DNA of 64,000 nucleotides from Ornithinimicrobium sediminis (GCF_021272345.1 NZ_JAJSDQ010000001.1:496001-560000); one strand, 5' to 3'; positions 46,293 to 55,571 are shown, counted from the stretch's first letter. Numbers and translations are program-made. The notes: generated by a model not told the origin, from the sequence alone.

Positions 46293-46347
46293 AGTTCCGC
46301 AAGAGATAACCATACCGGTCCCAGAACCCGCCCTAGTTCTGATCTGA
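46285..46347 (+). CDS. 20-residue ORF with a strong ribosome site
   Basis: ATG 46285 follows a perfect AAGGAGG at 46271-46277 by 7 nt and overlaps the end of the SIR2-STAND gene. The frame stops after 20 codons (MPRVPQEITIPVPEPALVLI). It could be a small partner protein, a leader, or the start of a truncated second gene. The rest of 46348-46648 holds only a 6-bp hairpin (46322-46341 overlaps the ORF) and no supportable gene. Confidence 0.3.
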   Translation: MPRVPQEITIPVPEPALVLI

Positions 46348-46648
46348 TTGCTGAACAGCGGGCCTAGCCTGTCCGTACGATGTAAATGCGCGCTGCGCGA
46401 GTGTTTTTGGTTGTTGCCTCCACTCTACGCCTCTTGACGTTAATTGTCGCAGGGTCGAGGGTGGGCCCGCGAACCTTCGCGAAGCGCCTCGGGACCACTC
46501 TCATGCCGCCGACCGGTCCCGTTGAGGCCCATATACATGCCGTGTCAGTGTGGTCTGCCTGGGTCGACTGTTGGCCCACACCCTGCGACCAACGACGATC
46601 TCCATCGTGAGGCTTCTACGGACGTTGTTTGTCCCCGAGGATGACCGT

Positions 46649-47014
46649 ATGAAGATCACCCGCACCGTCGTCGTCCTCGATGCCGCCGACATCGACGCGG
46701 TCAGCGCCTTCTGGGCTGGCCTGCTGGCCGGCACTGTCGAGAAGGACGATGGCTGGCACAGCATCATGGTCGACGGGCAGTGGCGCCTTGGAGTCCAGCA
46801 CGCACCGAACCACACCCCTCCTGGGTGGCCGGACGGGACGCAGCAGCAGTTACACCTCGACCTGTGGGTAGAGGACCCACAGGCTGCCCACGAGCGCGCC
46901 ATCGCGCTCGGAGCACAGCTGTTGAAGCCCGCTGAGGACACCGGGGAACCGGTCCGCTTCCAGGTCTACGCAGACCCGGCTGGCCACCCGTTCTGTCTCT
47001 GCTGGGTCACGTAA
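46649..47014 (+). CDS. VOC/glyoxalase-fold protein
   Basis: A 121-residue vicinal-oxygen-chelate protein of the subtype annotated as glyoxalase-like domain: VVLDAADIDAVSAFWAGLL, then GVQHAPNHTPPGWPDG, LHLDLWVED and VYADPAGHPFCLCW. The metal-type residues H (QLHLDL) and the terminal FCLCW strand are typical. Function unknown; relatives include small-molecule dioxygenases and resistance proteins. ATG 46649 follows GAGGATGACC. Confidence 0.85.
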   Translation: MKITRTVVVLDAADIDAVSAFWAGLLAGTVEKDDGWHSIMVDGQWRLGVQHAPNHTPPGWPDGTQQQLHLDLWVEDPQAAHERAIALGAQLLKPAEDTGEPVRFQVYADPAGHPFCLCWVT

Positions 47015-47230
47015 CCACCCGCCCCTGCCGATGGGTCCAGCCGCGACCACCGCAACACAGCCCCCGGGGGGCACACCCACCGGTGACCGTCCTGCAAGAG
47101 TCGCCGCGGCAGCGAGCCCCAACCAGGCTCCGCCGCGCCCCGGACTGCACCTACTCTCATGCCGCACCTCGTGCGCGGGCCTGGGCGTGGGCGCAGTCGT
47201 GCGTAAGAGGGTGGCGTCACACTCGACGAC

Positions 47231-47641
47231 ATGGACTGTGTCTTCTGCGCCATCGTCAGGGGCGATCTGCCCTGCAGCCCCGTCTTCGAGAGCGAGCGAG
47301 TGCTTGCGTTCCTTGACATCGCACCCGCGACGCCAGGGCACTTGCTGGTCGTGCCGCGGGCGCACGCGACCGGACTGGCGGACGTCGACCCCGAGGACGC
47401 GTCACAGCTGATGGTCGTCGCGCAGGAGCTCGTCGGCGCGCTTCGTCGGTCAGCCGTCCCGACCGATGGCATCAACCTGTTGATGGCCGACGGCGAGGTG
47501 GCCGGCCAGGAGGTCTTCCACGTCCACCTGCACGTGGTGCCCCGGACCAGCGGCGATGGGTTTCAGATCAGTGCCGAGTTCTCCCATCCGGCCCGGGTGC
47601 AGTTAGACGCCACAGCGGCGCACATTCGCGCCGCGCTCTGA
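47231..47641 (+). CDS. HIT-family hydrolase
   Basis: A 136-residue histidine-triad nucleotide hydrolase. The active-site motif HVHLHVVP is at residues 97-104 with the usual N-terminal CVFCAIVRGDLP (a zinc-type Cys pair) and LVVPRAHATGLADVD. Family members hydrolyse phosphoramidates or dinucleoside polyphosphates. It starts at ATG 47231. It stands alone between the VOC gene and an unassigned stretch. Confidence 0.92.
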   Translation: MDCVFCAIVRGDLPCSPVFESERVLAFLDIAPATPGHLLVVPRAHATGLADVDPEDASQLMVVAQELVGALRRSAVPTDGINLLMADGEVAGQEVFHVHLHVVPRTSGDGFQISAEFSHPARVQLDATAAHIRAAL

Positions 47642-47703
47642 TGTCCGCTCTTGCCGCGGGGAGGGCACGCGTGGATATCTGCGCGGGACCCAAACGGAAG
47701 CCG

Positions 47704-47895
47704 TCAAATCTCCCACGCGCAGCTGTCATCGCCGAACTCGGTGACCAGGACCGCGCGCAGGTGGTCGGCGGCAAGATGCCTGGGCCCGGCGCGAGTGGCG
47801 ACCGTCAGCAAGGTGTAGGCATATGGGTCGTCCAGGGCTAGGTCCGGGGGGGGTGCGTTCTGCCACGGGACGGCGAGAATAGCGGACCGGCGCAT
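47704..47895 (-). CDS. Possible small hypothetical protein
   Basis: A 63-codon minus-strand frame (starting MRRSAILAVPWQNAPPPDLALD) with a protein-like mix of residues and a C-terminal LVTEFGDDSCAWEI. No family recognised and no convincing ribosome site. The rest of 47642-48246 is without a supportable gene. Confidence 0.3.
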   Translation of the reverse strand: MRRSAILAVPWQNAPPPDLALDDPYAYTLLTVATRAGPRHLAADHLRAVLVTEFGDDSCAWEI

Positions 47896-48246
47896 GGTGG
47901 TTTGGGCGACAGTGCACGGGTAGAGGTCCCGCGCTGGTGCAGGGGAACACAGCGCGGGACCCTAGGCCGTCTAGCACCCCTCCTAGAGTGCGAAGGCCCC
48001 TACCCCCGACCCTCACGTTCCCACGTTGTAGGCCGTCCCGCCAGAGGGGTGCCCGCGCTGGTCGTCCCCTGCTGCACGCCAGCGCGCAGCCCGGGCAAGA
48101 CTGGCGCCTCTGACGAGGCCTTGCCCACGCATCCGCACATCAGCGTGAGGCGTTCTACGCCAAGTGGTTCTGGGTGCCGTAGTCCCGTCGTCGTGAACCG
48201 TTCGGAAAATCGTGCCGCATCGTTGCCGGTCAGGAAGGATGCAGTC

Positions 48247-49095
48247 ATGCCGAAGAAATCTGAGCCGAGTCAGCAACGGCGACGTCGGCCTGGGCGCGGA
48301 GGGCACGGCCAACGGTCGCACCACGGGCAGGAGCGCAGCCGGCTAGAGTCCACGGGCATGGGGCGTATCAAGGGCTACTACGAGTGGGACGACGACCAGC
48401 TCTCCCCTGGTCAGAAGAAGGAGGGGGGTCTTCACCAGAATCTCTTCGACAGCGGGGGGAAGCTCAAAGGAAGCGCCCGGTTCGTCCCCGACGATGGTGA
48501 CGATGAGCCACTGATCATCACTGACACGGTCTACCTCCCCTCCGAAGAGCGCCTCAGCGATGACGACTACGCGGACAGGGTCGCTGTCGTGTTGCGCCTG
48601 ATCGAGATCGGCGTGGAGCAGCTTCCAGCAGCATTGCAGTGGTGGGAGAGCACTGGCCGCCCGGCGATGAGGGACGCCAAGCAGGCGGCTCGGCGCTTTG
48701 GTCAGTCCCACCTCAAGAAACGGAAGAAGGCCGATACCGCGCATGACGTAGCTGTCCTGCCGGCCCACGAGCTGGCGGAGCCATCCGCCGCAGGGAGACC
48801 AAGCATGTCGCGCGCGGAGGCGCAGGCGCGATACCTCGCGGCCCTGGCCGCCCGGGCCTACAGCGACGGGCAGATCGACCTGCTGATGCGCAGTGACATC
48901 GCCGACATGAAGGGACTGCCAGAGCTCGAGGAGTCGATCAAGCAACTGCCCCACGACCAGGTCCGGGGCCTGCTTGAGCAGATGGTCAGAAATCCCGGGA
49001 TGCTCGCAGATGACACGTTGGCCGACCTTGCCAGTCTTCTGAGTGGGCGGTCCCAACTCGCTCCAGCACCGCTCCCGCGCGACGCCCGGCGGTAG
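48247..49095 (+). CDS. Hypothetical protein, disordered N-terminus and helical body
   Basis: A 282-residue protein. The first ~37 residues are Arg/Gln/His-rich and probably bind nucleic acid; then GRIKGYYEWDDDQLSPGQKKEGGLHQNLFD and a Val/Tyr block (ADRVAVVLRLIEIGVEQL), ending in a Leu-rich helical tail. ATG 48247 has AGGA upstream; an internal ATG at 48358 would remove the basic tail. No family is recognised. It is codirectional with neighbours but separated by long gaps, so it is probably a single-gene unit. Confidence 0.65.
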   Translation: MPKKSEPSQQRRRRPGRGGHGQRSHHGQERSRLESTGMGRIKGYYEWDDDQLSPGQKKEGGLHQNLFDSGGKLKGSARFVPDDGDDEPLIITDTVYLPSEERLSDDDYADRVAVVLRLIEIGVEQLPAALQWWESTGRPAMRDAKQAARRFGQSHLKKRKKADTAHDVAVLPAHELAEPSAAGRPSMSRAEAQARYLAALAARAYSDGQIDLLMRSDIADMKGLPELEESIKQLPHDQVRGLLEQMVRNPGMLADDTLADLASLLSGRSQLAPAPLPRDARR

Positions 49096-49433
49096 GCCAT
49101 CCACGCTGTCTTGCCGTCCTCCGATTGAACGCGCGAGGGCGCGCACCTGGCAGCAGCACCTGACCGACACCAGCGTGCCGGAGGACCGTTTTGCTGACCT
49201 TAGGGCGGGAACGATTGGGCTGCTCGAACCCTTGGCTCACGACTGGGTGGAGACGATGAACCCAGGCACCCGAAGGAAGTCCGGCTGCTGCAAGCCGCCG
49301 ACAGAAACCGCGAGGTCGAATCGCCCTCGCTCCTGAGACGGTTCCGACGCATCCGATTCTGCCGCGAGCAGTGACGAGAGTGAGCGTCCTAGTGCTGAGT
49401 CTGGGGGCGGGCGATCCGAGGTAGCCTCGGATC
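49096..49433. other. Gene-free stretch
   Basis: About 340 bp with no frame that I can support on either strand and no repeat or clear hairpin. It probably carries the promoter of the following GTG-started gene. Confidence 0.3.
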
Positions 49434-49718
49434 GTGTCGAGCAAGGCGGATCGGCGAGCTGCGAGAGAGACCGTCGCTGCCTACCACGAGGCCGAGTTGG
49501 CCCGATTGCTGCAACGGGTCGGTGAGGCCATCGACGCCTTCCGGTCGGGCCAACTGGACGCCTTCGAGGTCGACCAGGTCCTCTTCCAGTACTCGCGCGC
49601 TGCCAAGGAGTTGTGGAGGTTCTGCAACATTGGGTCGGTCGAGCTGACTGCGTCCCTGATCAAACGCAACGAGCCTTCGATCGTTTGGTGGGATCGTGGC
49701 GCACCCAAGGGGCGATGA
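49434..49718 (+). CDS. Small helical hypothetical protein
   Basis: A 94-residue protein, strongly helical (RRAARETVAAYHEAELARLL, then VGEAIDAFRSGQLDAFEVDQ), ending in a Trp/Lys-rich tail. GTG 49434 is the only good start. No family recognised; the composition suggests a small regulator or antitoxin-like protein, but no partner lies beside it. Confidence 0.6.
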   Translation: MSSKADRRAARETVAAYHEAELARLLQRVGEAIDAFRSGQLDAFEVDQVLFQYSRAAKELWRFCNIGSVELTASLIKRNEPSIVWWDRGAPKGR

Positions 49719-49977
49719 TCCCCACGTCGGAGCAGCCATCCGTGCATCCGACTTTGCCGGCAGGAGAGTGGCGACCGGTGTCCCGCCGGTGGTGGCCGAC
49801 GCGGCGCCACCGGAATTCCGAGAGGCAAAGTTGGACTGTCGCCTGACGGAGGCGCCCTGGTTCGGAGATCCAGCTGCCGTGGTCGTCTTCCGCCATCACG
49901 CTTGGGAAGCCTGAGGACCGCTGGCCGCGTCCTCGGAGCCAGTGCCTTGGGGCCCTTAGGAACGGCTCGGCGCTCGA

Positions 49978-50265
49978 CTACCCGTTGTGTCGCCCAGTGT
50001 TGTCGATCGCTAGGAAACCGACGTCGGGGTCTGGATCCGGCCCGGTCCAGTCCTTGATGCAGATCACCTCGTCCCCGTTCTTGTCGATCGTGTCAAAGAA
50101 CCCTGGGTTGTCGGGGTTCACCAAGGTGGTGTTCTCGACCCACGGGCCGAAACACTCTCCACCAGCTGGAGGTACGGCCGCGGCAGCAACCGTTCCGACG
50201 GCGCTTAGGCCCAGCGCAATAGCCGCACCACACAGGACACGGGGAGCGCGGGGAAGACGCTTCAT
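49978..50265 (-). CDS. Small secreted protein with Excalibur-like Asp motif
   Basis: A 95-residue exported protein. Residues 1-30 are a signal peptide (MKRLPRAPRVLCGAAIALGL, then SAVGTVAAAA with a likely cleavage near AAA-VPP). The mature part has FDTIDKNGDEVICIKDW, which resembles the short calcium-binding DxDxDGxxC loop of Excalibur-type domains. ATG 50265 has a strong AGGGAGG 6 nt upstream. Function unknown; the role may be at the cell surface. Confidence 0.7.
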   Translation of the reverse strand: MKRLPRAPRVLCGAAIALGLSAVGTVAAAAVPPAGGECFGPWVENTTLVNPDNPGFFDTIDKNGDEVICIKDWTGPDPDPDVGFLAIDNTGRHNG

Positions 50266-50419
50266 GACAACCTCCCTGATCGCACGAAGTACGTAACGGC
50301 CAGTGTTCTGCGGGCCTGCGGCGGCGTCAACCGGGACCGACTCAGACGCACGCCTCTGCCGCCTGTCGTGCTGGGGCCGGCTACCGGGTGATCCCGCTCT
50401 CGACCAATAGGGTGGTTTG

Positions 50420-50815
50420 ATGCAGGGAGCGGAACTGGCGAAGATCATCGAGATGTTGCCGATCCATCAACCCGTAACGGACGCCTACCAAGCTGAGAAC
50501 CCTTTGGGCACTCCCCGCCCCGGGAAGAGCTGGCGGAACCAGCGTGAGCACCTAGCTGGCTGGCTGCGAGAGCTCTCCGGACCCGGCGCCTACGGTCGAG
50601 AGTCGCGTAACTGGGACGCAAAGGCGGCCTACAACCATTTTCAGTGCGCCCCTGGCCTCCTGTGGCTCAGCGAAGCGCTGGGCGAGGAGCCTGACATCGT
50701 GAAGCAGGCGGTTCTCGAGGTCAAAGCCGCTCCACCGCGAGCCGCATCGCAATGCGCTGCAGTCCGACGCGTGATCCCGTGGAGCAGGATCGAGCAGCTG
50801 TTACGCCAGAGGTGA
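50420..50815 (+). CDS. Hypothetical protein
   Basis: A 131-residue mixed protein beginning MQGAELAKIIEMLPIHQPVT with a conserved-looking GKSWRNQREHLAGWLRELSG and a C-terminal VIPWSRIEQLLRQR. No membrane segment and no recognised family. ATG 50420 follows a TTG; the preceding AGGGTGG is a fair ribosome site. It is upstream of the PD-(D/E)XK gene but 210 bp away. Confidence 0.65.
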   Translation: MQGAELAKIIEMLPIHQPVTDAYQAENPLGTPRPGKSWRNQREHLAGWLRELSGPGAYGRESRNWDAKAAYNHFQCAPGLLWLSEALGEEPDIVKQAVLEVKAAPPRAASQCAAVRRVIPWSRIEQLLRQR

Positions 50816-51025
50816 GCCGTGAACTACATCCTCCGATTCCTCTGCGGCTCATGCCTCAGCTAGGGCGCAACTCGGCCAGGTCGGACGCCACCAAGGCCCT
50901 GCTTGTGCCGGATGAGGCGGATCAGAGACTTGCCTCGCAAGATTGTCCCCGGGCCTGAGCGCGCCCGTACCGGCACGCGTGTGGGTAGGTGAAGGCTATG
51001 GTTGCGATCGAACGGGAGGAGCAAC

Positions 51026-52411
51026 ATGACGGAAGAAGCATGGAATGAGGCGCGCCTGATTCCGACGTCCGGTATCTCAGGAGCGGAGGAGCAGGAACGG
51101 AGGGCCACCTCTGCCCTGCTGGCGGTGATGTCGGCGGTTCCGGATTTCAGCCGAGCGATGCTGAAGCCGCTGGGGGTGCCAGCCGGGAAGGTCGAGGCGT
51201 ATATCGAGGTTCCCTTCGACCTCAACGGGAAACGGGTCTACCCCGACGGTCTCATCCGGGTGTCCCGCGGCCAGAAGGTCTGGACTGCGCTGGTCGAGGT
51301 CAAGACGGGGAAGAACGCGCTGGCGAGTGAGCAGCTTGAGGCCTACCTGGACGTTGCCAAAGAGCACGGGTTCGACGCCTTGCTGACCATCAGCAACGAG
51401 ATCCCGCCTACACCTACTCAGCATCCGACGAAGGTCGACAGGCGGAAGCTGCGCAAGGTCTCCATCCATCACTGGTCGTGGAGCCTGCTGCTGTCTACCG
51501 CGGTCGTTCAGAAGGAGCACCGAGGGGTCTCCGACCCAGAGCAGGCGTGGATCCTGGGGGAACTCATCAGGTATCTGGAGCATCCCCGCTCTGGCGCCAT
51601 GGAGTTTGAGGACATGGGCGCGGACTGGGTGCCGGTCCGGCAGGCGGTCACGGCGAGCACGTTCCGTGCAAGCGATCAGGGCGGCCCGGACATCGTCGCT
51701 CGGTTCGATGCCCTGCTCAGGTACGCCGGCCTGCGCCTTGGTCGGCGTCTAGGGACTGACGTGACGCACCTGTTGAGCCGCCGTGAGCTTTCGGACCCTG
51801 CTCTGCGTCCTCAGACGCTCCTATCTTCGCTGGAGACGGACGGCGTGCTGATCGGGGCAATCCGTGTACCGGATGCCGTCGGTGCGATCACTATCACCGT
51901 CGACTTGCGAGCTGGTCAGGTCACTTGCCACACCGATATCGACGCACCCCGACAGGGACGCCCGCAGACCAGGGTGAACTGGTTGGTGCGTCAGCTGAAG
52001 AACGCTCCCGACGGTGTGCGGGTCGAGGCCTTCATGGCGAACACTCGCGGGCCGGGCACCACTGAACTCCTGGGCGCAGTGCGGGAGACCCCTGCTCTGC
52101 TGGTGGCAGACCCCAAGCGGGACATCAAGAGCTTCCGCGTGGCCCTGAGCGCCCCCATGGGAACCAAGCGCGCGCGTGGCCGCGGAGGGTTCATCGACTC
52201 GGTCCTCGACCTCACTGACACCTTCTACGCAGATGTACTGCAGCACTTGAAGGCATGGTCGGCGTCTCCCCCGAAACTCAGGGAGGAGACCCTGGAGACT
52301 CCCTCGCCAGCAGGACTAGCATCTGGCGGACTCTCCTCACAAGACGGACCAGCGGAAGCAGGGCTCGAGGATTCAAACCCTGCAGGAGAACGGCTCGAGG
52401 CCAGCGGCTAG
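51026..52411 (+). CDS. PD-(D/E)XK-like nuclease-domain protein
   Basis: A 461-residue protein. Residues ~60-130 have the pattern of a PD-(D/E)XK phosphodiesterase core: YPDGLIRVSRGQKVWTALVEVKTG with catalytic D (YPDG) and ExK (VEVKTG), then EQLEAYLDVAKEHGFDALLTIS. The middle is mixed alpha/beta without motifs; the C-terminal ~50 residues are Ser/Pro/Glu-rich and disordered. ATG 51026 has GGGAGGA at a perfect distance. Such lone nuclease-like proteins occur in defence islands, but no methylase or ATPase partner is next to it. Confidence 0.7.
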   Translation: MTEEAWNEARLIPTSGISGAEEQERRATSALLAVMSAVPDFSRAMLKPLGVPAGKVEAYIEVPFDLNGKRVYPDGLIRVSRGQKVWTALVEVKTGKNALASEQLEAYLDVAKEHGFDALLTISNEIPPTPTQHPTKVDRRKLRKVSIHHWSWSLLLSTAVVQKEHRGVSDPEQAWILGELIRYLEHPRSGAMEFEDMGADWVPVRQAVTASTFRASDQGGPDIVARFDALLRYAGLRLGRRLGTDVTHLLSRRELSDPALRPQTLLSSLETDGVLIGAIRVPDAVGAITITVDLRAGQVTCHTDIDAPRQGRPQTRVNWLVRQLKNAPDGVRVEAFMANTRGPGTTELLGAVRETPALLVADPKRDIKSFRVALSAPMGTKRARGRGGFIDSVLDLTDTFYADVLQHLKAWSASPPKLREETLETPSPAGLASGGLSSQDGPAEAGLEDSNPAGERLEASG

Positions 52412-52588
52412 CAACGGGATGGCCTCGGATCCTGGACCTCATCACGAGAGCCAGTGACTCGATCATGCGATGGCGTTGCGGCTTGACCAGGACGACCGGT
52501 ATTGCCGCAACGAGGGCAGTAAAGCCGTGCCGAGCCTCCTCGAGCCTGACTCGCATCCTCGAGTGCGACCTGACCGCATGACAGGCGG

Positions 52589-53671
52589 TCAAGACCTTCT
52601 TGTCCTGCTGGCCTTCTCTCTTCTCTCCCGACCGTAGCCGTGCTCGAACAAGGCGTCCGCCAGGCTGTCATCGTGGTACTTGCCCATCATGCCCCGGCCC
52701 TTCCGCATCAACCCAAGGACGGTGCGCCGCGCCCCCTCAGCCACGTCATCATCCCGCAACAGTCTCCGCAGGTCTCCCCAACCTCTGAATGGGATGGTGT
52801 CGAGGGGGCCCGTGGTCCGGTACTCGTTCCGGGTCGCGCGTGGCCCGCCAGCGCCCAGAGCCACGTTCACGAAGCCCCGGGCAACCCAGCGCCCTAACCT
52901 GTCCCGGTCCTCCGTCAGAACCAAGGTCTCGACGTTGTTGACCGAGATGGCGGACAACCGACGGTGACGACTCGAACGGTTCGTCTGTGGCATAGCTGTG
53001 ACTGTCCAAAACCGACTCTCCGTCTCATGAGGCCATGGCACTGCCACCATTAAGTAATCCCACAACGCCCGCCGAATCGCCTCATAGTCGGGGCGATCAG
53101 CCAACTGCTGCCATCGCGTACTGACAGTCTGCTGCCGCTGCCGAGCCGAGTGGACCCTCGCTTTCAGGTCATACTCCCGTGTGGCCGCCCCGACGAGCCA
53201 CTGTTCCTGCTCTATTCTCTCGACCACGACGTCAAGCGTGCTGTCCCCCATGGGCAGACCGACCAACGCGATATTGCGTAGCGGACGCTGCTCACGCTCA
53301 AGCCTTTGAATGGTGAGGCGTTCCATCTCGTCCAAGGAAGGTCGCTTCACCGACGAGAACTCAACATCCACTATGTCGGCCCCCCATCGCCGGCGGTGGG
53401 TACCAAAACGCGTCAGAAAATCCGACGCTTGGCCAACGTAGGCCGAGCCATCAGCAAAGTGCAGGACGTAGATGCCGCAACGAGATCCCGTGAGTGGCAG
53501 GATAGCGGACAACGACACCTCAGGCGGACACCGGTATCGTGCGAAGTGCAACTCGGGTCGTTTCGCTTCGATGACGCCCCTCCAGTGTGTGATGCGCGTG
53601 TGCTGATCTTTCCAGACTGAAGAGGAACTCTGGCCAGCAACACGCAGGCGTTGCCCACGCGCAGAAGGCAA
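52589..53671 (-). CDS. GIY-YIG nuclease-domain protein
   Basis: A protein of about 360 residues. The GIY-YIG core is in CGIYVLHFADGSAYVGQASDFLTRFGTHRRR (broken by composition into the GIY strand, YVGQ strand and RFGTH helix), around residues 64-95, with a glutamate-rich helix later. The C-terminal ~200 residues carry WRQLADRP and LRRLLRDDDVAEGARRTVLG with no recognised motif. The start is uncertain: TTG 53671 is the longest option and GAGG lies about 9 nt before it. It is convergent with the PD-(D/E)XK gene 178 bp away. Confidence 0.6.
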   Translation of the reverse strand: MPSARGQRLRVAGQSSSSVWKDQHTRITHWRGVIEAKRPELHFARYRCPPEVSLSAILPLTGSRCGIYVLHFADGSAYVGQASDFLTRFGTHRRRWGADIVDVEFSSVKRPSLDEMERLTIQRLEREQRPLRNIALVGLPMGDSTLDVVVERIEQEQWLVGAATREYDLKARVHSARQRQQTVSTRWQQLADRPDYEAIRRALWDYLMVAVPWPHETESRFWTVTAMPQTNRSSRHRRLSAISVNNVETLVLTEDRDRLGRWVARGFVNVALGAGGPRATRNEYRTTGPLDTIPFRGWGDLRRLLRDDDVAEGARRTVLGLMRKGRGMMGKYHDDSLADALFEHGYGRERREKASRTRRS

Positions 53672-53994
53672 TCATGATGGCCTCGGCGCCTGGGCAACGC
53701 CATATCCACCCAAGTGCCAGGCCCCGGAGCGCCGATGGGCACCTACAACGACCACTTCCGATCCATAGGGCATCGACAGCAGCGGTTCTCTCAGGAGCCT
53801 CGACCAGGCGCTGAACGGATGAGCGTGTCGTCGGAAAATGCGAGCGTAGAAGCCATTTATGGGAACCGCGAGTCCAGCCTGATCCCTGGATCGCCAGGAC
53901 GGTCGCCAAGCGCAGGACTCTGCCGCGCTCAGATCGCCGTTTGCACGGAGACCCAGTCGCTCACCGTCCGACGACGATGATGTGAAAGCGGGTG
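53672..53994. other. Gene-free stretch
   Basis: About 320 bp. Overlapping frames exist on both strands but none has protein-like composition or a ribosome site. It probably holds the promoter of the GIY-YIG gene. Confidence 0.3.
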
Positions 53995-54504
53995 TCATGA
54001 CGGTGGCGGTTCTGCACGTGCCTGCCAGTCAGCGCGGTTGAGCCGGTACTGCCGGAACGAGGTGCTGCCATAGGTCACCTCGCCATCTGGTCGGAAACCG
54101 ACCCGGGTCAGGGCCCGTGTGGCGTTGCGCGTGAACGGCAGCGCGATGGTGACTGCGTCGAACGCGAAGTCGGTGAAACCGCGTTCGAGCATCAGCGGAT
54201 ACAGCCTTGTGCCCAGGCCCCAGTCGGCGTGGTGAAGGACGAGGGCGAAGTCGGCAGCGCCGTCCTCGCGCTGGAACCCGCCCCAGCCCACCAGCCGTCC
54301 GTCTACCGTGATGGCCCACGGCCCGTAACCGGCGTCATCCCATTGAGCGTCCTTGTCACGCACCCAGGCGGCCACCTGTTCCACCGAGAGCGGTCCCGTC
54401 GCCAGCGGGAGGTGACGGTGGCTGCGGACATCGTTCAGCAACGCGGCGACGGCCTCGAGCGGCACCTCGGTGAGCCGAACCAAGGCAATACCGTCGTCGG
54501 TCAT
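53995..54504 (-). CDS. GNAT-family N-acetyltransferase
   Basis: A 169-residue acetyltransferase. The acetyl-CoA loop and strand are in DWGLGTRLYPLMLERGFTDF, followed by TIALPFTRNATRALTRVGF, typical of the GNAT fold. ATG 54504 is the first start that fits. Substrate unknown. It is divergent from the APH-family gene; 54505-54665 is their shared promoter region. Confidence 0.82.
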   Translation of the reverse strand: MTDDGIALVRLTEVPLEAVAALLNDVRSHRHLPLATGPLSVEQVAAWVRDKDAQWDDAGYGPWAITVDGRLVGWGGFQREDGAADFALVLHHADWGLGTRLYPLMLERGFTDFAFDAVTIALPFTRNATRALTRVGFRPDGEVTYGSTSFRQYRLNRADWQARAEPPPS

Positions 54505-54665
54505 GTCTGGATGGTGCGCACCGCTGGGCAGCGGCGTCAACCGGTTAAGCACGCACTCCTTCTCTTGCCACGTCTCGGGTGCCGGTTGACCTCTGTGCAC
54601 CCAGCGACCTCCGTCCCTTATCCGGTGGCCCCCGCTTGTCCTCCTGTGCGACGTTGGTCGGCGTG

Positions 54666-55571
54666 ATGCACGAGGGGCAGGTTCAGGTGCCGGTCCTTGC
54701 GCTACGACGAGCCATCGCCAACCAGTTCCCGGACCTGGCCGATCAGCCTGTCCAGGTGGTGTCATCGGCCGGGACCGTCATCGCACCCTTCCGCGTGGGT
54801 CAGGAACTGGTGGCGCGGCTGCCGCTGGTCCCTGTCACGGACCGCGCCTACCACGACCGCCTTCACGAAGAGGGCCGGTACGCCCGGGCACTGGCGAGCG
54901 TTGTGCCGGTGTCAGTGTCCCAGCTGGTCGGGGTAGGCAGGCCCTTCGCCGGATATCAAGGGGCGTGGTCAGTCTGGACCTGGCTTCCCGGCCGCTCGCT
55001 GGACCACATCCTGCTCGACGCATCCGGGTCAGTTGACATGGCGCACCTGGCTGAGGACCTGGCGCAGCTCCTGCAGTCGATCCGCCAGCTCCCGTGGGAC
55101 CGGTCTGGGTGGAGCGACAACGGACGCGGGGGCCGTCCGCTCGCCGACTCCGAATGGGTGCGCACCTCGATCCAGCGGAGCGCGCACCTGATCGACCGTG
55201 ACGCGGCCACGTCAGTGTGGGAGAGGGCCCTGGCCGCACCGGCCCACGACGGTCCGCCGGTACGTATCCACGGTGACCCGATGCCAGGGAACCTCCTCCT
55301 GCGCGAGGGACGACTCAGCGGCCTGATCGACGTGTCCGAACCGGTCGTGGGTGACCCCGCCTCAGACCTGCAGCCGGCCTGGAACGTCTTCGACGAACCC
55401 CACGGCAGGCGGTTTCGTCAGGCAATGGGCATGGATGAGGCCGCATCGCAAAGGGGGCGTGGATGGGCGTTCGAGATGGCCATCGGCGGCCTGCACTACT
55501 ACGAGGACTCCAACCCCACGATCTTCCAACTCGCCCGGCGGACCCTTGATGCACTACTGCGTTCAGCGTGA
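54666..55571 (+). CDS. Aminoglycoside phosphotransferase (APH) family protein
   Basis: A 301-residue kinase-fold protein. The phosphotransferase signature HGDPMPGNLL is at 202-211 with catalytic D204, and the Mg-binding aspartate D222 is in LIDVSEPVVGDPASDL. The N-lobe has TVIAPFRVGQELVARLPL with the lysine replaced by Arg/Val context, so activity is uncertain. Relatives are plain small-molecule kinases as often as resistance enzymes; no resistance should be assumed. ATG 54666 is chosen over the adjacent GTG 54663. Confidence 0.83.
   Translation: MHEGQVQVPVLALRRAIANQFPDLADQPVQVVSSAGTVIAPFRVGQELVARLPLVPVTDRAYHDRLHEEGRYARALASVVPVSVSQLVGVGRPFAGYQGAWSVWTWLPGRSLDHILLDASGSVDMAHLAEDLAQLLQSIRQLPWDRSGWSDNGRGGRPLADSEWVRTSIQRSAHLIDRDAATSVWERALAAPAHDGPPVRIHGDPMPGNLLLREGRLSGLIDVSEPVVGDPASDLQPAWNVFDEPHGRRFRQAMGMDEAASQRGRGWAFEMAIGGLHYYEDSNPTIFQLARRTLDALLRSA

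Noticed and set aside
46386-46610. A 74-codon frame between the SIR2-STAND and VOC genes
   Set aside because: No ribosome site, no family resemblance and overlapping frames of equal quality on the other strand.
54666-55571. An aminoglycoside-resistance gene
   Set aside because: Only the general APH fold is supported; motifs are divergent and many such kinases have other substrates.
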